Shown here: piece by piece, positions 16,682 through 24,212 of the stretch
How the letters are laid out: every line of letters begins with the position of its first letter
Position numbering within the stretch: position 1 is the first letter of the stretch
Assembly: GCF_048820895.1 (NCBI RefSeq)
Contig: NZ_JBMERQ010000002.1
Span: forward strand, 372,001 to 436,000
Reading direction: 5' to 3'
DNA length: 64,000 nt
Source: Cribrihabitans_A neustonicus
GTDB taxonomy: Bacteria > Pseudomonadota > Alphaproteobacteria > Rhodobacterales > Rhodobacteraceae
Made by a program: the position numbers and the translations under genes
Notes under the pieces: model-generated
Databases searched by the model: none
What the model was told of the DNA's origin: nothing
What the model saw: the letters and a program-made list of their open reading frames with translations, nothing else

Positions 16682-17650
16682 ATGGCTGAGGTCCGCGATT
16701 TCCCTCTGCGCTGGCTATCGCTGTTCGCCCAAAACGTGTATCAGGCGGGCATGCTTCGCCGTCCTCAGCCACCTCGCCGCCGTTACACCGGCAAAATTGC
16801 CGATCCTGAGCGCTGGCACAGCTTGGAGCCGAGGCCGGGTGACATTGTGGTTTCAACGCCGCCGAAGTCCGGAACGACATGGACGCAGGGTATTCTGGCA
16901 ATGCTTATATCCGGCGATCCCAACGTAGATGCCGCGATCTCCCGGAATGCACCCTGGATAGACATCGCAGCACCCGAGCAGGACGAGATAATTGCAGCGC
17001 TCAATGCTCAGACGGGCCGCCGCCAGATAAAGACTCACACGCCTCTTGACGGTATCCCCCTTTGGCCTGATCTCAGCTACATTTCCGTTTTCCGTCATCC
17101 TATCGACGTGCATTTTTCCTTTAGGCGGCACGTCAACAACATGAGACAGGATGTGCTGGGCGATATCTATCCGCACGACATTCATGAAGGATTCCGCATC
17201 TTTCTCGAAGGCGATCATCGAGACGGTGCGAGTCTTGTATCTATCGTCGACCATTTTCGCAGCGCACTGGGGTTGGCTGGCCAAAAGAACTTTTTGTGCT
17301 TGCACTACGCAGACATGATCCGCGATCTGAACGCTGCCGTCCATCAGATTGCAGAACACGTTTCCATCCTGCATCCGCGTGCTTTGATGGATGAATTGAT
17401 CGAGGCGGCAAGGTTCGGGAACATGAAGGACAACGCCGAGCGGTTCGCGGTTTCAGCACGCGAGGGTTTTTGGCGGAAGGACTCGGATTTTTTCGACAGC
17501 GGCACTTCTCAAAAGTGGCTCGGCGTCCTCACGGACACAGATCTGGCCGCCTACAACGCTCGAATGACTGACCTCCTCAGCGAAGAGGAACGGCATTGGC
17601 TTGAGCATGGTGGCGGCAAATTGAGCAACGCGTTTCTGAATTCGCGCTGA
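16682..17650 (+). CDS. sulfotransferase domain protein
   Basis: A 322-residue PAPS-dependent sulfotransferase, probably cytosolic. The 5'-phosphosulfate loop is STPPKSGTTWTQGILAML near residue 58, and the 3'-phosphate motif is YISVFRHPIDVHFSFRRHVN near residue 134. The C-terminus has FFDSGTSQKWLGVLTDTD in the place of the family's RKGxxGdW loop. I chose ATG 16682 (MAEVRDFPLRWLS); the open frame begins earlier but overlaps the ilvE terminator. Base composition looks lower in GC than its neighbours (a 60-base sample at 17041-17100 is about 53 percent GC) and codon use is less GC3-biased. This suggests horizontal acquisition. The acceptor is unknown. Confidence 0.85.
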   Translation: MAEVRDFPLRWLSLFAQNVYQAGMLRRPQPPRRRYTGKIADPERWHSLEPRPGDIVVSTPPKSGTTWTQGILAMLISGDPNVDAAISRNAPWIDIAAPEQDEIIAALNAQTGRRQIKTHTPLDGIPLWPDLSYISVFRHPIDVHFSFRRHVNNMRQDVLGDIYPHDIHEGFRIFLEGDHRDGASLVSIVDHFRSALGLAGQKNFLCLHYADMIRDLNAAVHQIAEHVSILHPRALMDELIEAARFGNMKDNAERFAVSAREGFWRKDSDFFDSGTSQKWLGVLTDTDLAAYNARMTDLLSEEERHWLEHGGGKLSNAFLNSR

Positions 17651-17817
17651 ACCGGCATCGGTGCAGCCGCAGGGAAAGCTCACTTCGTCCGTTTGCCGCA
17701 AAGGGCTGGCCCTGCACCGAAGATCCGCGCCAGGGAATATCGGACCAAGGGGCGCAGCAAGTGTTTGGTGCGCCGCCCGTTTCCGCTACCGTGGCTGTCA
17801 GGCGGCAGGAGGACGGG

Positions 17818-18288
17818 ATGGAACTGGAATTTGCCTATGTCGGGCTGATGGAGCTGTGCCTGCGGCTGCTTTGTGCGGCGGCGGCTGGTGCGCTTCTCGG
17901 CCTCGACCGGGAGCTCAGGCACCGCAAGGTGGGCATTCGCACTTATATGATCGTGTCGCTCGGGGCGGCGAGCTTTGCGCTGGTGACGATGGAGATGTCG
18001 CTGCAGGCAGTGGAGCTTGAGCTGAATGCCGATCCGACCCGGTTGATGCAGGGGCTGATCGGGGCGATCGGGTTTCTGGGCGCAGGGGCGATCATCCAGG
18101 GCGACAGGCGGGTGGGCGGCATGGCGACGGCCGCGAGCCTTTGGGTCGCGGGATCTGTCGGGATGGCGTCGGGGCTGGGATTCTACGTGCATGCGGTTAT
18201 TGCCGCGGCCGCGACCGCGGCAATCCTGGCAATGAGCCGCATCATGAGCAGCCGCGGCAGCGAGGACCGGCCGGACATGGATGGCTGA
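17818..18288 (+). CDS. MgtC/SapB family membrane protein
   Basis: A 156-residue inner-membrane protein with about four hydrophobic segments. The family hallmark RLLCAAAAGALLGLDRELRHRKVGIRTYMIVSLGA (read as RLLCAAAAGALLGLDRE then RHRKVGIRTYMIVSLGA) is present, then GLIGAIGFLGAGAII and GMATAASLWVAGSVGMASGLG. The ATG at 17818 follows AGGAGG. It lacks the long C-terminal ACT-like domain of full MgtC. Members affect magnesium and ATP homeostasis; the role here is not known. Confidence 0.87.
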   Translation: MELEFAYVGLMELCLRLLCAAAAGALLGLDRELRHRKVGIRTYMIVSLGAASFALVTMEMSLQAVELELNADPTRLMQGLIGAIGFLGAGAIIQGDRRVGGMATAASLWVAGSVGMASGLGFYVHAVIAAAATAAILAMSRIMSSRGSEDRPDMDG

Positions 18289-18297
18289 GTGCCAGGG

Positions 18298-18591
18298 TTA
18301 CTGGCTGAGCAGCCATCGGGCGACGGCGGGTGCCGCGCCGTTGCGGGCGGGCCAGAGCACGTGGAAGCCCTGCTCGGCGGCAGGGTCTCCCGCTTCCGGC
18401 GCCTGCCAGACGGCTTTCAGCGGCTGGCGGCTCAGAAACGGCCGCAGTACTAGAGCAAAGCCCTGGCCGTTCACGGCGGCATCCATCGCCAGAGCGGTCT
18501 GGTTGAATTGCAGCACGCGCGCTCGCGGCAGAAGGCCCGCGGCGTGCAGCAGCCGGTCCCAGTGGCGGTGGCCGTCTTGGATCAGCTTCAC
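18298..18591 (-). pseudogene. lysR-type regulator remnant (C-terminal effector domain only)
   Basis: The minus-strand frame encodes about 97 residues from VKLIQDGHRHWDRLLHAAGL through LQFNQTALAMDAAVNGQGFALVLRPFLSRQPL to the stop. This is the C-terminal third of a GcvA-like LysR effector-binding domain. The HTH domain and about 190 residues are missing, and a TAG stop lies directly upstream at 18594-18592. It is fused head-to-head with an equally truncated SDR gene, so a deletion removed both 5' ends. Confidence 0.8.
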
Positions 18592-18595
18592 CTAG

Positions 18596-18821
18596 CTGTT
18601 CGCAAACCAGTTGGCGGCCCAGGGGGTACGGAGAACAACATGCTGCCGGTTTCATCGACAGCCTTCCGGAAACTGAAGACCGCATGGCGTGCATCCCGAT
18701 GGTGCGCTGCGGCACCGCGCGCGAGGTCTCGGCGCTGGTGGCCTGCCTCGCCTCCGATGCGGCGGCTTATACCACCGGGCAGAACATCCGCTTCGACGGC
18801 GGGCTGACCCGTTCGGTCTGA
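18596..18821 (+). pseudogene. short-chain dehydrogenase/reductase remnant (C-terminal end, frameshifted)
   Basis: Three consecutive frames spell an SDR C-terminus. LFANQLAAQGVR comes from 18596-18631, NNMLP from 18634-18648, and FIDSLPETEDRMACIP through GTAREVSALVACLASDAAAY to GQNIRFDGGLTRSV and TGA from 18651-18821. Single-base losses near 18632 and 18649 explain the shifts. The N-terminal cofactor-binding half is absent. Final residues match the usual GQxIxxDGG ending of FabG-like enzymes. Confidence 0.8.
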
Positions 18822-18853
18822 GGCATTTGGGGCGGCGCAAGGCGCCGTCCCGG

Positions 18854-19807
18854 TCAGCCGCCCTTGAAATCCATCATCGGCCGCGCCTTGCCGCGCTGCA
18901 CGCCGAGCCGGCTTTCTCGCCAGATTACCACGGCGTTGGCAGCAATCACCAGGAGGGCGCCTGCCAGCATCACCAGCGTCGGCCACTCGTCGAACCACAA
19001 GTAGCCGATAAGGATCGCGAAGACCATCGAGGCATAGTCGTAGGGCGCCAGCATCGACGCGGGCGCAAAGCGGTAGGAGGAAGTGACGAGGATCTGTGCC
19101 ACGCCTCCGATCAGCCCCGCGCCGATCAGGAGCGCCAGCGCCTGCGGCGGCGGCATCACCCAGCCGAAGGGCGCGGTCAGCAGTGCCAGGCCGGACGCGG
19201 TGAGCGAGAAGTAGAAGACGATGGCAGCGGTATGCTCGCTTTGCACCATGCGGCGGATGTGGATCTGCACAAAGCCGCGCGCAACCGTGGCGGCGAGCAC
19301 CAGGATTACACCAAGGGTGGCGCCATTGCTGAGACCCTCACCGCCGCCGCTCAGCCCGCCGAGCCGCGGCCAGATCATGATCATCACGCCGAGCAGCCCC
19401 ACCGCCACCGCGGTGATGCGCACGATGCGGATGGTCTCGCCCAGGAACAGGGCCGCGAGGATCAGGGTGAAAATCGGAGTGGCATAGCCGATCGCGGTGA
19501 CCTCGGGCAGCGGCAGGAGCGCAAGCCCCATGAAGGTCATCCCCATCGCCGAGGTTCCGACCAGCCCGCGCCAGACATGCACCATCGGGTTGCGCGCGAT
19601 CAGCCCATGCCGCAGATCGCCGCGAATGGCGAGCCAGATCACGATCACCGGGATTGCAAAGAAGGAGCGGAAGAACACCGCCTCGCCCGCGGGCACATCG
19701 TCCGAGGTGGCCTTGATCAGCGCGGCCAGCACGGTGAACAGCGCCACTGCGCTCACTTTGAGCAGGACGGCGAGTACCGGCCGATGCGATGTTAACGGTT
19801 TTGCCAT
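18854..19807 (-). CDS. DMT-family transporter (EamA domains)
   Basis: A 317-residue inner-membrane protein with about ten hydrophobic segments in two EamA repeats. Typical stretches are GEAVFFRSFFAIPVIVIWL, VTAIGYATPIFTLILAALFLGE in the first repeat and ASMLAPYDYASMVFAILIGYLWFDEWP in the second. Such carriers export amino acids, nucleobases or other metabolites. It is divergent from matB across 95 bases. The substrate cannot be inferred. Confidence 0.88.
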   Translation of the reverse strand: MAKPLTSHRPVLAVLLKVSAVALFTVLAALIKATSDDVPAGEAVFFRSFFAIPVIVIWLAIRGDLRHGLIARNPMVHVWRGLVGTSAMGMTFMGLALLPLPEVTAIGYATPIFTLILAALFLGETIRIVRITAVAVGLLGVMIMIWPRLGGLSGGGEGLSNGATLGVILVLAATVARGFVQIHIRRMVQSEHTAAIVFYFSLTASGLALLTAPFGWVMPPPQALALLIGAGLIGGVAQILVTSSYRFAPASMLAPYDYASMVFAILIGYLWFDEWPTLVMLAGALLVIAANAVVIWRESRLGVQRGKARPMMDFKGG

Positions 19808-19902
19808 GCCGCGACCCTGCGCCCGTGCGCGGGAAAGATCAATGGCTTGATTTCACGGCAGTGGCGGGCGCAAATGGCGCCGCTTCAGACAGGAGACTGC
19901 CG

Positions 19903-21405
19903 ATGTATGACGCCAACCCGCTGATCCGCGAATTGCGTGCCGCTTCCCTCGCGCGTGAGGAAGAGGTTTTTGCAGAACTGCCCGCGGGCGGCACCGTCAC
20001 GTTCGGTGCGCTGTTTGAGGGCGCCGAGCGGATGGCGGCGGCGCTGGTTGCCCAGGGCGTCGCGCCAGGGGACCGGGTCGCGGTGCAGGTGGACAAGACG
20101 ATTGAAGCGATCCAGCTCTACCTTGGCACGGTGATGGCGGGGGCGGTCTTCCTGCCGCTCAACACCGCCTATACCGCGCCGGAGGTGGCCTATTTCATCG
20201 GAGATGCCACGCCCCGCGTTGTGGTTTGCGATCCCGGCCGTCTGGCGGAGACGCGAGCCGTTGCGGGCGCCGCCAAGGTGCTGACCTTGGATAGCGCAGG
20301 GCAGGGCACGCTGCGGGATCTGGCAGAGGCCGAAGAGGGGTTCGAAGCGGTTGCCCGCGCCCCGGACGATCTGGCCGCGATCCTCTATACCTCGGGCACC
20401 ACCGGGCGCTCCAAGGGGGCGATGCTGAGCCATGCAAACCTCGCCTCCAACTCGCTGACACTGCGGGAGCACTGGCGGTTCACCCAAGAGGACGTGCTGA
20501 TCCACGCGCTGCCGATCTTCCACACCCACGGGCTGTTCGTGGCCACCAACGTGGCGCTGCTGGCGGGCTGCCGGGTGGTGTTCCTGCCGGGGTTCGATGC
20601 GGGTGCCATCCTCGATGCGATGCCGCGGGCGACAGCGCTGATGGGGGTGCCGACCTTCTACACCCGGCTGCTGGCGCAGGAGCGGCTGACCCGCGAGCGG
20701 GCGGCGAACATGCGCCTGTTCATCTCCGGCTCCGCGCCTTTGCTGGTGGACACGCATGAGCAATGGGAGGCCCGCACCGGCCATCGCATCCTGGAGCGTT
20801 ACGGGATGACAGAAACCAACATGAGCACCTCTAACCCCTACGATGGCGAACGCCGCGCGGGCACCGTGGGACTGCCGCTGCCGGGAGTGGAGGCCCGGGT
20901 GGTGAAGGACGGTGCCGAGGCCGCCCCGGAGGAGATCGGCGTGTTGCACGTGCGCGGCCCGAACGTGTTCCAGGGCTACTGGCAGATGCCGGAGAAGACC
21001 GCGGAGGAGCTCCTGCCCGATGGCTGGTTCATCACCGGCGACCTCGCGAAGATTAGCGCGGATGGCTACGTGACCATCGTGGGACGGGAGAAGGACCTGA
21101 TCATCACCGGCGGCTTCAACGTCTACCCCAAGGAGGTGGAGAGCCTGATCGACGACCTCCCGGGCGTGTTGGAGAGCGCGGTGATCGGCGTGCCGCATCC
21201 CGATTTCGGCGAGGCCGTGGTGGCGGTTGTCGTGCCCGAGGGTGAGGGCTCCAGCACTGAGACCATCAAGATGGCCCTGTCCGGGCATTTGGCCAAGTTC
21301 AAGCAGCCCAAGGAGGTGATCCTGCTCAAGGCCTTGCCGCGCAATACGATGGGCAAGGTGCAGAAGAAAGCCCTGCGGGAGGAGTATGAGGGGTTGTTCG
21401 GGTAA
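19903..21405 (+). CDS. matB: malonyl-CoA synthetase
   Basis: An adenylate-forming enzyme of 500 residues that activates malonate with ATP and CoA. The phosphate loop is LYTSGTTGRSKGAMLSH (P-loop variant), followed by ERYGMTETNMSTSNPYDGER, whose Met-Ser-Thr-Ser-Asn-Pro-Tyr pattern is characteristic of MatB. Next come WFITGDLAKISADGY and the C-terminal hinge GREKDLIITGGFNVYPKEVE, and the catalytic Lys lies in LPRNTMGKVQKKAL. The ATG at 19903 has AGGAG upstream (19891-19895); the frame continues 38 codons further up but is not family-like. It appears monocistronic, with a repeat element and terminator behind it. Malonate uptake and decarboxylase genes are not nearby. Confidence 0.9.
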   Translation: MYDANPLIRELRAASLAREEEVFAELPAGGTVTFGALFEGAERMAAALVAQGVAPGDRVAVQVDKTIEAIQLYLGTVMAGAVFLPLNTAYTAPEVAYFIGDATPRVVVCDPGRLAETRAVAGAAKVLTLDSAGQGTLRDLAEAEEGFEAVARAPDDLAAILYTSGTTGRSKGAMLSHANLASNSLTLREHWRFTQEDVLIHALPIFHTHGLFVATNVALLAGCRVVFLPGFDAGAILDAMPRATALMGVPTFYTRLLAQERLTRERAANMRLFISGSAPLLVDTHEQWEARTGHRILERYGMTETNMSTSNPYDGERRAGTVGLPLPGVEARVVKDGAEAAPEEIGVLHVRGPNVFQGYWQMPEKTAEELLPDGWFITGDLAKISADGYVTIVGREKDLIITGGFNVYPKEVESLIDDLPGVLESAVIGVPHPDFGEAVVAVVVPEGEGSSTETIKMALSGHLAKFKQPKEVILLKALPRNTMGKVQKKALREEYEGLFG

Positions 21406-21413
21406 CCAACAGA

Positions 21414-21503
21414 GGGCAGCGCCCGAGCCTGGGTGGGCGTGAAGCGCCCTCTCGTTTTGCCAGAGGCAAACCTTTGGTTTGACGGGAGGGTCGGGCGCTG
21501 CCC
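21414..21503. repeat. REP-like element, copy 1 (13-bp terminal inverted repeats)
   Basis: GGGCAGCGCCCGA at 21414-21426 is repeated inverted as TCGGGCGCTGCCC at 21491-21503. The inner sequence GCCCGAGCCTGGGTGGGCG at 21421-21439 recurs on the opposite strand at 55860-55922, together with a GCGCCCTC tract a few bases on. Located in the 192-base gap between the convergent matB and CDF genes. Confidence 0.7.
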
Positions 21504-21529
21504 GAGCCGCAAGCGGCACGGGCATTTTT
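21500..21529 (+). terminator. Rho-independent terminator after matB
   Basis: GCCCG-A-GCCGC/GCGGC-A-CGGGC forms a stem with one A-A mismatch and runs into ATTTTTG. It overlaps the right end of the REP-like element and would end the matB transcript. Confidence 0.7.
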
Positions 21530-21597
21530 GTTGAAGCGTTGCTTGTCCTTCCGGCTACATCAGGAAAATGTGCCCAAGGGAAAGCGCATTTGCTGCA

Positions 21598-22236
21598 TCA
21601 GTTCTGATGCGCAAGCCGGTGCGCCTCTTCCTCGCGCCACTCCCGCAGCGCCTGCACGAGGATCTGGAAGGCGGAGCTGAGGAAAAGCCCGCCCATGATG
21701 CCGGCCACAATCAGGTCCGGCCAGCCGGTGGCGGTGCCCCAGACGCCAAGCGCGGCAATCATCACCGCCACATTGCCAATCGCGTCATTGCGCGAGCACA
21801 GCCAGACCGAGCGGACATTGGCATCTCCGTCCTTGTAGGCCGCAAGCAGCAGCACCGAGATCAGGTTGGCCGCCAGCGCGAGGAACCCGATGGCCCCCAT
21901 CACATGCGCTGCCGGTACGCCAACGTAAAACACCTGATAGAGCGTCGAGCCAAAGACCCAGAGCCCCATCAGCAACAGGCTCACGCCCTTGCCAAGCGCC
22001 GCCAGCGCCCTTGTGCGCAGGCTGGCGCCGATCACGGCCAGCGAAATTCCGTAGGTAAGCGCATCACCGAGGAAATCCAGCGCGTCCGCCTTGAGCGCCT
22101 GGCTGCCCGCAAGCTGGCCCGCGCCCATCTCCACCGCGAACATGCCCGCGTTGATCGCGATCACCAGCCAGAGCCTGCGCTTGTACGCCGGCGATACCCC
22201 GTCAAAGCGGGCCTCGTGGTTGCAGCATCCTGCCAT
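21598..22236 (-). CDS. cation diffusion facilitator (CDF) heavy-metal exporter, short form
   Basis: A 212-residue protein with about six membrane helices. The helix II metal site is ALKADALDFLGDALTYG (DxxxD-type) and helix V has SRNDAIGNVAVMIAALG. The N-terminus carries CCNHE, a possible extra metal ligand cluster. Usual CDF proteins are about 300 residues; the cytoplasmic C-terminal domain is missing here, the protein ending soon after helix VI in a His-containing tail. It faces a PbrR/CadR-like MerR gene, with a MerR-type promoter in the 75-base gap reading into it. Likely substrate is Zn, Cd, Co or Pb. Confidence 0.87.
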   Translation of the reverse strand: MAGCCNHEARFDGVSPAYKRRLWLVIAINAGMFAVEMGAGQLAGSQALKADALDFLGDALTYGISLAVIGASLRTRALAALGKGVSLLLMGLWVFGSTLYQVFYVGVPAAHVMGAIGFLALAANLISVLLLAAYKDGDANVRSVWLCSRNDAIGNVAVMIAALGVWGTATGWPDLIVAGIMGGLFLSSAFQILVQALREWREEEAHRLAHQN

Positions 22237-22268
22237 TGGTCTCTTGTCCCTATTCCTGATTCGGGATC

Positions 22269-22299
22269 AAGGTACGTGCTCTAGTCACTAGAGCGTCAA
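22269..22299 (-). promoter_or_regulatory. MerR-type promoter/operator of the CDF exporter gene
   Basis: On the minus strand TTGACG (22299-22294) and TACCTT (22274-22269) are separated by exactly 19 bases, the over-long spacer typical of MerR-activated promoters. Centred in it is the perfect palindrome GCTCTAGTGACTAGAGC (plus-strand 22278-22294). It resembles the CTCTATAGTAACTA-type operators of pbr and cad promoters. The target gene begins at 22236; the divergent merR gene begins at 22312 and would be autoregulated. Confidence 0.88.
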
Positions 22300-22311
22300 G
22301 GGGTGCTTGCG

Positions 22312-22728
22312 ATGTTTTCCATCGGCCAGCTGTCGAAAGCCACCGGCGTGAAGGTGCCGACCATCCGTTATTACGAGGAAATCGGCCTCCTGCCCGCGGC
22401 GGAGCGGAATGCCGGCAACCAGCGCCGCTACGGGCAGGAAGGTCTGGAGGCGCTGGGCTTCATCAAGCACGCCCGCGAGCTCGGCTTTGCGCTGGAGGAC
22501 ATCAAGGTGCTGATGGGGCTCGACGGGCATCTGGGCACCGATTGCGCCGAGGCCGACCGCATCGCCCGCAGTCAGCTCGCCAGCGTGCGCCAGCGCATCG
22601 CCCGGCTGGAGCGGCTGGCAGCGGAGCTGGAGCGGATCAGCCATCTTTGCGACGGCGGCCACGGCGGCGAGTGCAAGGTTCTGACGGCGCTGGGCGACCA
22701 CAGCCAATGCGAGAGCGAGCACAAATGA
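22312..22728 (+). CDS. MerR-family heavy-metal regulator (PbrR/CadR-like)
   Basis: A 138-residue activator. The HTH is MFSIGQLSKATGVKVPTIRYYEEIGLLP, followed by the NQRRYG wing and a long dimerisation helix. Cysteines at 78 (GTDCAEAD), 113 and 121 (HLCDGGHGGEC) match the three metal ligands of PbrR and CadR (near 78, 113 and 120), and Cys133 lies in the tail. This predicts Pb, Cd, Zn or Co sensing. I start at ATG 22312; a GTG three codons upstream is possible. It is divergent from the CDF exporter, whose 19-base-spacer promoter it should activate. Confidence 0.9.
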   Translation: MFSIGQLSKATGVKVPTIRYYEEIGLLPAAERNAGNQRRYGQEGLEALGFIKHARELGFALEDIKVLMGLDGHLGTDCAEADRIARSQLASVRQRIARLERLAAELERISHLCDGGHGGECKVLTALGDHSQCESEHK

Positions 22729-22793
22729 GCGGCGCCGGAACGACCGCCCGAGTAAGGTAGCGGTCCGCGCCGGCTCTTTTCAGAGCCTGATAG

Positions 22794-23894
22794 TCAACCG
22801 ATACGGCCCTGGTTTTCGCCGACCTGGCCGCGGTGCAGCAGCAGGTGGTCGAGGATCACGCAGGCCATCATCGCCTCCGCTACCGGGACAGCGCGGATTC
22901 CGACGCAGGGGTCGTGGCGGCCCTTGGTGACGACCTCGGTCGCGGTGCCGTCCTTACGGATCGACTTTCGCGGGGTGAGGATCGACGACGTTGGTTTCAC
23001 CGCAAAGCGCACCACCAGGTCCTGACCGGTGGAAATGCCGCCGAGGATGCCGCCTGCGTGATTGGAGGAATACTCCGGCCCGTTTTCGCCCATGAAGATC
23101 TCGTCGGCGTTCTCCGAGCCCTTGAGGCGGGCCGCGTTCATGCCCTCACCGATCTCCACACCCTTCACCGCGTTGATCGACATCATCGCTGCCGCCAGAT
23201 CGGTGTCGAGCTTGCCGTAGACCGGCGCGCCTAGGCCTGCGGGCACGCCGCGGGCGACCACCTCGACCACTGCACCGACCGAGTCATGTGCCTTGCGCAG
23301 CGCCTGCAGGTAGTTCTCCCACTCCGGCACCGCCGCGGCATCGGGAATCCAGAAGTCGTTCTGGCCAATCGCGTTCCAGTCAAAGCGGCTGCGGTCGATC
23401 TCCAGCTCGCCCATACGGATCATGTAGCCGGTGATCTCCACATGGGGCACCAGCGTCCTGATTGCTTCACGTGCAACACCGCCCGCGGCAACACGCGCCG
23501 CGGTTTCCCGCGCCGAGGAGCGGCCGCCGCCGCGGTAATCGCGGTTGCCGTATTTCTGATAGTAGGTGATGTCGGCATGACCCGGGCGGAAGGTTTGGGC
23601 AATGTCGCCGTAGTCCTTGGAGCGCTGGTCGGTGTTCTCGATCATCAGCTGGATCGGCATGCCGGTGGACTTGCCCTCGAATACGCCCGAGAGGATCTTC
23701 ACCGCGTCCGGCTCCTTGCGCTGGGTCGTGTGCTTGCTCTGGCCCGGCCGGCGTTTGTCGAGCCAGTGCTGCAGCATCGCCTCCTCCAGCGGCACGTTCG
23801 GCGGGCAGCCGTCGACGGTGGCGCCAAGTGCCGGCCCGTGGCTTTCGCCCCAGGTGGTGACGCGGAAGAGGTGTCCAAAGCTGTTCATCGGCAT
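22794..23894 (-). CDS. aroC: chorismate synthase
   Basis: Last step of the shikimate pathway: EPSP to chorismate, needing reduced FMN. The 366 residues include the three family signatures GHLFRVTTWGESHGPALG, RGGGRSSARETAARVAAGG and RKDGTATEVVTKGRHDPCV. The ATG at 23894 has AAGGAG 10 bases upstream. It is convergent with merR and appears monocistronic. Confidence 0.97.
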   Translation of the reverse strand: MPMNSFGHLFRVTTWGESHGPALGATVDGCPPNVPLEEAMLQHWLDKRRPGQSKHTTQRKEPDAVKILSGVFEGKSTGMPIQLMIENTDQRSKDYGDIAQTFRPGHADITYYQKYGNRDYRGGGRSSARETAARVAAGGVAREAIRTLVPHVEITGYMIRMGELEIDRSRFDWNAIGQNDFWIPDAAAVPEWENYLQALRKAHDSVGAVVEVVARGVPAGLGAPVYGKLDTDLAAAMMSINAVKGVEIGEGMNAARLKGSENADEIFMGENGPEYSSNHAGGILGGISTGQDLVVRFAVKPTSSILTPRKSIRKDGTATEVVTKGRHDPCVGIRAVPVAEAMMACVILDHLLLHRGQVGENQGRIG

Positions 23895-23986
23895 CGGGGT
23901 GGGTCTCCTTTGCGGGCAGGCTTAGCGGCGGGGGCCGCATGGCTCAAGCGCAATCGCATGGCTGCGGCAGGAAGGCCGGGCGGGAT

Positions 23987-24046
23987 GGGGGCGCTGCCCC
24001 CGCCGCCTTCGGCAGCTCCCCCGGAGTATTTGCGGCAAGATGAGAG
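23987..24046 (+). repeat. dispersed intergenic repeat, GCGCTGCCCC/CCGGAGTATTT variant
   Basis: GGGGGCGCTGCCCCC (23987-24001) followed by a small CCGCCTTCGGC hairpin and CCCCGGAGTATTT with a GCGGCAAGATGAGAG tail. Same organisation as the copies at 14160 and 32475 but with the GGCAAGA-type tail seen at 5159. Lies between aroC and the TPP riboswitch. Confidence 0.65.
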
Positions 24047-24094
24047 AGAGGGTTCCGCTTGTCTTTACCTGCGCACGCGCCTAGGGTCTGCGCC

Positions 24095-24167
24095 ACCTCG
24101 GGGTGCGCGGCAGCGCTGAGATCACACCCGTTGAACCTGAACCGGCTCACACCGGCGGAGGGAAGGT
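24095..24167 (+). ncRNA. TPP riboswitch (THI element)
   Basis: Conserved thi-box elements occur in order: ACCTCGGGGTGC, CTGAGA at 24116-24121, ACCCGTTGAACCTGA at 24126-24140, the CCGG/CCGG arm, and GGAGGGAAGGT closing the P1 stem (ACCT with AGGT). It lies 45 bases before thiB. Downstream, 24183-24189 can pair with 24198-24204 (6 of 7 pairs), which buries the AAGGAGG ribosome site and suggests control of translation start. Confidence 0.95.
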
Positions 24168-24212
24168 CCTGGACGCATTCCACCCTTGCCCGATGCCGCA
24201 AAGGAGGATGCC

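Noticed and set aside
22729..22793. Possible terminator between merR and aroC
   Set aside because: The GC-rich inverted segments pair imperfectly and only a short TCTTTT follows, so I could not support it.
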